Shown here piece by piece: positions 6,033-9,794 of a DNA stretch of 9,794 bases. A program made the position numbers and the translations under genes. The stretch comes from Planctomycetales bacterium (GTDB lineage: Bacteria; Planctomycetota; SBBH01). The stretch is taken from positions 1 through 9,794 of the forward strand of contig SBBH01000068.1 in assembly GCA_005239795.1 (NCBI GenBank), in the 5' to 3' direction. A model generated the notes under the pieces. That model did not search any database and was not told the DNA's origin. It worked only from the letters and a program-made list of their open reading frames with translations. The first letter of the stretch is position 1, and each line of letters begins with the position of its first letter.

Positions 6033-7379
6033 ATGGGTGTCTCCCAGCTTTTTCTTCCTGAGATCCTCGAGGCGCTCCACGCCCACGACCCGGAGAGCCT
6101 GCGCGCCATCTTCGGGACCCTGCACCCCTCGGACATCGCCGAGATCCTCGAGAAGCTCGACCCAGAGACGATCGCCGAGATCATCAAGGGACTCGAAGCC
6201 AAACAGGGGATTGCGGCCTTTGAACAGCTCCCCCTCGCCCAGCAGTCGCAGATCCTGAGGCTCGTCGGCCGAAAGGAGATGATCCGGCTCCTCGAGGAGC
6301 TCTCCTCCGATGACCGGGTCGACGTGATCCGCCACCTGCCGCCTGAGACCGTCGATGAGATCCTGCCCTTGATGGCACAGGCAGAGCGCGATGACGTTAA
6401 GAAGCTCCTGCAATATAAGGAAGGAACCGCCGGCTCGGTGATGACCACCGAGTACGCCTCGCTCTCCCCCGACATCCCCGCGGCCGAAGCCCTGCAGACA
6501 ATCCGCCACATCGCCCCCGAGCGGGAGACGATCTACGTCATCTACATCGTCGACGCGGAGCGCCACCTCTTGGGGACACTTTCCCTACGGGATCTCGTCA
6601 CGGCCAAGCCGGACGCCAAGGTGGGCGACCTCATGAATCCCAACCCTGTCTATATGCGGGGCCGCGACCACCGCGAAGATGTCGCGCGCGCCCTGGGGAA
6701 GTACGACCTCCTCGCGATCCCGATCGTCGACGCCGAGCACCGCCTCGTGGGGATCGTCACGCACGACGACGTGATCGACATCCAGCGCCAGGAGCAGACC
6801 GAGGACATCCACCGGATGGGTGCGGTGGGGCGGGTCGACGTCCCCTACTTCAAGACCGATTTCTGGAGCATCACCGCCAAGCGCGGCGCCTGGCTCGGGA
6901 TCCTTTTCGTGGGCGGGACCCTGACGAGCCTGGCCATCCACCAATTCGACGCAACGCTCCAGACATTCGCGCACCTGGCCTGGTTTCTCCCCCTCATCAT
7001 CGCCTCGGGAGGGAACTCTGGGAGCCAATCGGCGACGCTCGTCATCCGAGCCCTCTCCCTGGGGGATGTCCGGGTGAAGGACTGGTGGCACATCCTGAAG
7101 CGGGAGTTCATCACAAGCCTCCTCCTGGGATGCTTCCTAGCGGCTCTCGGGATCGTCTTCACGCGGTTCTGGGGCCTGAGCGGCATCTCCTCGGCCGTCG
7201 TGAGCCTGGCACTTTTCCTAGTTGTGCTCTACGGCACGATCATCGGGGGGCTCTTGCCGATCGCAATCCAAAAAGCGGGCCTGGACCCGGCAATCACCAG
7301 CTCTCCCTTCATCTCGTGTCTGGTGGACGTTTCAGGAATCGTGATCTATCTGACAGTGGCCACGTTGATACTTCGGTAA
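6033..7379 (+). CDS. mgtE: MgtE-type magnesium channel
   Basis: MgtE is a homodimeric inner-membrane Mg2+ channel gated by cytoplasmic Mg2+. The 448-aa product has all family parts. The N-domain is superhelical (1-127; LHPSDIAEILEKLDPE). Tandem CBS domains occupy about 134-190 (SVMTTEYASLSPDIPAAEAL) and 198-250 (DLMNPNPVYM to THDDVIDI). A connecting plug helix spans about 251-275. Five membrane segments lie at about 285-447, with GGNSGSQSATLVIRALSLG (326-344). D432 in LVDVSGIVIYL sits where the pore aspartate is expected. The ATG at 6033 is chosen over an in-frame ATG at 5949 because the intervening 28 codons are the heptamer array. There is no clear Shine-Dalgarno sequence. It lies 118 nt after selA on the same strand; co-transcription is possible, but no functional link is known. 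No long 5' leader that could hold a Mg2+ riboswitch is present. Confidence 0.95.
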   Translation: MGVSQLFLPEILEALHAHDPESLRAIFGTLHPSDIAEILEKLDPETIAEIIKGLEAKQGIAAFEQLPLAQQSQILRLVGRKEMIRLLEELSSDDRVDVIRHLPPETVDEILPLMAQAERDDVKKLLQYKEGTAGSVMTTEYASLSPDIPAAEALQTIRHIAPERETIYVIYIVDAERHLLGTLSLRDLVTAKPDAKVGDLMNPNPVYMRGRDHREDVARALGKYDLLAIPIVDAEHRLVGIVTHDDVIDIQRQEQTEDIHRMGAVGRVDVPYFKTDFWSITAKRGAWLGILFVGGTLTSLAIHQFDATLQTFAHLAWFLPLIIASGGNSGSQSATLVIRALSLGDVRVKDWWHILKREFITSLLLGCFLAALGIVFTRFWGLSGISSAVVSLALFLVVLYGTIIGGLLPIAIQKAGLDPAITSSPFISCLVDVSGIVIYLTVATLILR

Positions 7380-7383
7380 AGCA

Positions 7384-7488
7384 GTCCCCGGTCCCCAGTC
7401 GCCAGTCGCAACAACGAAGCGAAAAAAAAGAATGGGATTCTCTCCTTCTCCTTTCTCCGTTGGGGACCGGGAACCGGAGACTGGTGAC
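7384..7488. repeat. Inverted pair of heptamer arrays (GTCCCCR)4 between convergent genes
   Basis: The left array is four 7-nt units: GTCCCCG, GTCCCCA, GTCGCCA, GTCGCAA (7384-7411). The right array (7461-7488), read on the minus strand, is GTCACCA, GTCTCCG, GTTCCCG, GTCCCCA. The first two left units can pair with the nearest right units over 14 bp with one mismatch, giving a hairpin with a 63-nt loop. The structure fills the gap between the mgtE and CDF stop codons, where it may end transcription from both sides. This heptamer family is distinct from the (TTTGGYG) arrays. Confidence 0.75.
7422..7441 (-). terminator. Possible intrinsic terminator of the tldE-CDF unit
   Basis: On the minus strand AGAAT-CCC-ATTCT forms a short stem followed by a run of Ts (7422-7429), about 55 nt past the CDF stop. 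The 5-bp stem is AT-rich and weak, but it lies inside the larger inverted heptamer structure, which may reinforce it. Confidence 0.4.
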
Positions 7489-7492
7489 CTTT

Positions 7493-8371
7493 TCAATCCT
7501 CCGGATCCCCTTCCGGTTCGACGTGGATCGTGACGTCATGCAGGCCCGGGAAGGCATCGCGCAGGCTCGCCTCCACTTCGTGGGACAGGGCATGCGCCTC
7601 ACGGACCGACATCTCGGGATCGACATGCAGATGGAGGTCGAGGAAGATCTCATCACTGATTCCACGCGACCGGATCCGGTGGCAGGCCTTGACACGCCGG
7701 AAACTGCGCACGATCCGCTCGATTTTGCGCTGGTCGATCACCCGCTCGTCAGAAATGAGCGAGGCGTTGCGGGCCACGATCCGGTACCCTTGCACGGCGA
7801 CGACCAAGGCCACGCCGAGGGCCGCCACCAGATCCAGGACACCGATCCCCAGCGCTGACGCCGCGAGCGATCCTAAGACCGTGAAGGAAACATAGACGTC
7901 GCTTGCCGTATGCGCGGCGTCGCTCACCAGGAGGGCGCTCCCGTAGCGCTCGCCGGCGCGCCTCTCGTAGCGCGAGACCGCGATGTTGACGGCGATTGTC
8001 CCGATGATGACGGCAAACGGCAACACGCCCATCTCGATCTGGACCTGTCCCCCCAGACGGTCCCAGGCCTCAGCCGCCACATGCCAGGCCGCCCAGAAGA
8101 GCGACATCGCGATCCCCAAGGCGACCACCAGCTCGAACTTGCGGTGTCCGTAGGGGTGCTCCTCGTCGGGCGGCTTCATCGCCAGACGCATCCCCACAAG
8201 TCCCGCGACGTTCGAGAGACCGTCCGAAAGCGAATGGAAAGCGTCCGCCTGCAGGCTCAGGCTTCCGTAAGTGATCCCGCAAGCATATTTGGCGGCGGCG
8301 ACGGCTCCGTTCCCCGCGAGCGTCAGCCAGAGGACGCGCGTGATCCCAACGTAACGCTCTTGGCGGTTCAT
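7493..8371 (-). CDS. Cation diffusion facilitator (CDF) family metal transporter
   Basis: CDF proteins are dimeric inner-membrane antiporters that export divalent metals in exchange for protons. The 292-aa product has family length. Predicted membrane helix 2 carries ADAFHSLSDGLSN, with H46 and D50 as metal ligands and D43 nearby. The loop has the hallmark HPYGHRKFE (about 72-80), and helix 5 carries SDAAHTASD with H154 and D158. The C-terminal cytoplasmic dimer domain includes IFLDLHLHVDPEMSVREAH (about 242-260) and ends VTIHVEPEGDPED. An HxxxD pair in both helices suits zinc but does not exclude cobalt, iron or manganese, so I give no metal. The start is ATG at 8371, 16 nt past the tldE-like stop, without a clear Shine-Dalgarno sequence, which suggests translation coupled to the upstream gene. 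It converges on mgtE. Confidence 0.93.
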   Translation of the reverse strand: MNRQERYVGITRVLWLTLAGNGAVAAAKYACGITYGSLSLQADAFHSLSDGLSNVAGLVGMRLAMKPPDEEHPYGHRKFELVVALGIAMSLFWAAWHVAAEAWDRLGGQVQIEMGVLPFAVIIGTIAVNIAVSRYERRAGERYGSALLVSDAAHTASDVYVSFTVLGSLAASALGIGVLDLVAALGVALVVAVQGYRIVARNASLISDERVIDQRKIERIVRSFRRVKACHRIRSRGISDEIFLDLHLHVDPEMSVREAHALSHEVEASLRDAFPGLHDVTIHVEPEGDPED

Positions 8372-8387
8372 CCGACGAGCGACGCGC

Positions 8388-9698
8388 CTAGAATTCCGTC
8401 TTGCTGGCGAAGTTAAACTCTCCCACCTTCACGTCGGGGAATGAGCAGAGGTTGTCCCCTTCCGTCCCGCCCGTGACGCGTGGTTTTCCGAGCGCCTCGA
8501 TCCGATTCAAAACCGAGAGGACACTGTCGTTGAAGCGGAAATTCTTCACGGCGTAGGCGATCTTCCCATCCTCTACCCAAAAGAGGCCGTCCCGCGTCAT
8601 CCCGGTCAAAAGCAGCGTCATCGGATCCACGAAGCGGATGTACCAGAAGCGGGTCACGAGGAGCCCTTTCTTCATCGAGCGGACGAGCTCGTCCAGAGAA
8701 GACCCCCCCGGCTCCATTACGAGGTTCACCGGAGGCGGAACGGGGTTCCCGCCATGCGTCTTGGCCCACCAGCGCGAGGTGATGAGGTTCTTCAGGATTC
8801 CCTTTTCGATCCAGGTCATTGACACGGCGGGAAGACCGTTGGCGACGAAGGGGGAGCCGGGGCACCCAGCTAATCCTGGAACGGTCCGGATCGTGACGTT
8901 TGGCGCCCCGATCCGCTCGCCAAGCTTGCCAGTGGCAAAACTTCGCCCTTCCGCAGCGGCCTTGGCATCCATCGACCAGACACAAAAGCGGAAAAGGTCC
9001 AAAAGCCCCGACGCCTCGAGGATCGCCGGATAGACACCGGGGGCCAGCTCGCGGGGGTTCCTCCCCTTGTCGGCCTTCTCGATCGCGAGCTCTGCCGCCG
9101 CAGCGAGGTCGAGCCGATCGACGTCGGGGCCCGCCGACTCGGCCCAGCCGGTGGAGCTCTCCGTCACCGCCGTGTTGACGTAGGAAGCGGTCGTGGCCCG
9201 GTGCTCGGCCCACAACCCCCGCGACGTCGCCAGGTAAACCGCCCCCTCCTCGGTGTGGAAGCTCCCCGCCATCTGAATCCCCTTGGCGCGCGCCGTATCG
9301 AAGACCGGGACGAGCCGCTCGGCCTTCTGGCGAGGGGTGATCGCGGCGGTGGCCGACCGCCAGCCGTCCACGGCCGGATAGGTCTGGGGCCCTAGCGCAG
9401 GGACGAACTCCAGGTCCGGAGGCGCCGCCTTCGCGATCTGGCAGGCGCGCTGGGCGGTCTCTCGGAGGCTCTCCGGGTCGAGGCGGTTCGTGGCCGCCGT
9501 GCCGACATGGTTCCCGAAAGCGGCCCGCACCTGGAGCATCGCGTCGCAGCGCACAAGATTCTGCGTGATCGCATTGTTCGAGAAGCGCGTCGAGGCGGAG
9601 GATGAGGTGCGCACCGTCACAACCGCCTCGTCGGCCTCACCTGCCTTCACGGCGGCGAGGACGACGTCAACCGACCGGTGCGCCTCGGTTGAATCCAT
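8388..9698 (-). CDS. TldE/PmbA-like subunit of TldD/TldE-type protease
   Basis: TldD and TldE form a cytoplasmic metalloprotease that unfolds and trims modified peptides such as microcin precursors. TldD carries the zinc HExxxH motif and TldE does not. This 436-aa protein has no HExxxH, so it belongs to the TldE/PmbA side. Supporting segments are STRFSNNAITQNL (about 36-48), the helix-rich middle ending ELAPGVYPAILEASGLLDLF (about 217-236), and the C-terminal GMTRDGLFWVEDGKIAYAV (366-384) and NLCSFPDVKVGEFNF (416-430), where TRDG and the ExG turn are family hallmarks. The ATG at 9698 gives a natural N-terminus for the family, although no good Shine-Dalgarno precedes it. A tldD partner is not in the window; the 96 nt upstream to the window edge contain no recognisable tldD end and no clear promoter. 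The CDF gene follows 16 nt downstream, so the two are probably co-transcribed. Confidence 0.9.
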   Translation of the reverse strand: MDSTEAHRSVDVVLAAVKAGEADEAVVTVRTSSSASTRFSNNAITQNLVRCDAMLQVRAAFGNHVGTAATNRLDPESLRETAQRACQIAKAAPPDLEFVPALGPQTYPAVDGWRSATAAITPRQKAERLVPVFDTARAKGIQMAGSFHTEEGAVYLATSRGLWAEHRATTASYVNTAVTESSTGWAESAGPDVDRLDLAAAAELAIEKADKGRNPRELAPGVYPAILEASGLLDLFRFCVWSMDAKAAAEGRSFATGKLGERIGAPNVTIRTVPGLAGCPGSPFVANGLPAVSMTWIEKGILKNLITSRWWAKTHGGNPVPPPVNLVMEPGGSSLDELVRSMKKGLLVTRFWYIRFVDPMTLLLTGMTRDGLFWVEDGKIAYAVKNFRFNDSVLSVLNRIEALGKPRVTGGTEGDNLCSFPDVKVGEFNFASKTEF

Positions 9699-9794
9699 GG
9701 CAGGACACTTTAGCGGAGAGTCCCGTGGGCCGCAATGAGCGCACTCCTTCTCGTCTTAGCCATTCCCCGCCTGTAAACTTGCGCCCGTGAAAAA

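Noticed and set aside
5696..6511. A minus-strand 271-codon frame across selA and mgtE
   Set aside because: It is antisense to the conserved ends of both genes and passes through the heptamer array, with low-complexity serine/arginine composition.
9700..9760. A 17-codon minus-strand ORF beginning MAKTRRRS upstream of the tldE-like gene
   Set aside because: Too short, no clear ribosome site or recognisable peptide; treated as upstream noncoding DNA.

Overview
This is a bacterial, GC-rich chromosomal window of the kind seen in environmental Gram-negative or uncultured lineages. It encodes selenocysteine biosynthesis (selA), a MgtE magnesium channel, a TldE/PmbA-like protein, a CDF metal transporter, a REP-type tyrosine transposase and two proteins of no family I can name. 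Several intergenic stretches carry degenerate seven-base tandem repeats. I cannot place the organism to phylum from the sequence.

Layout. Positions 97-3210 (minus strand) hold two uncharacterised units. The first transcribed is a secreted protein of 454 aa that I read as a seven-bladed beta-propeller, from a repeat of about 59 residues. Downstream of it is a roughly 550-codon gene split by one frameshift at a five-base A/T run (947-951). Its first half is beta-rich and its second half is rich in paired helices and tryptophan, suggesting an (alpha/alpha) toroid. Positions 3387-4424 are a mobile element: a Y1 (HUH) transposase of the REP-associated/TnpA_REP type, bracketed by a 34-bp inverted repeat that matches at 31 positions. 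The transposase stop codon lies inside one arm.

Positions 4462-7379 (plus strand) hold selA and mgtE. Each is preceded by a heptanucleotide array of the type (TTTGGYG)n, and both arrays remain open in frame with the gene, which lengthens the apparent ORFs; the true starts lie just downstream. Positions 7384-7488, between the convergent mgtE and CDF genes, hold a second and different heptamer family, (GTCCCCR)n, arranged as two inverted four-unit arrays able to form a hairpin. Positions 7493-9698 (minus strand) are a compact two-gene unit, tldE-like then CDF transporter, 16 nt apart.

How it fits together. selA, mgtE, tldE and the CDF gene are housekeeping or metal-homeostasis genes and form no obvious shared pathway. 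No selB, tRNA-Sec gene, selenoprotein or tldD is visible here, so those partners would have to lie elsewhere. The transposon sits between the divergently oriented propeller gene and selA, so it has separated what was probably a shared upstream region. The least explained parts are the propeller/toroid pair and the two heptamer-repeat families.
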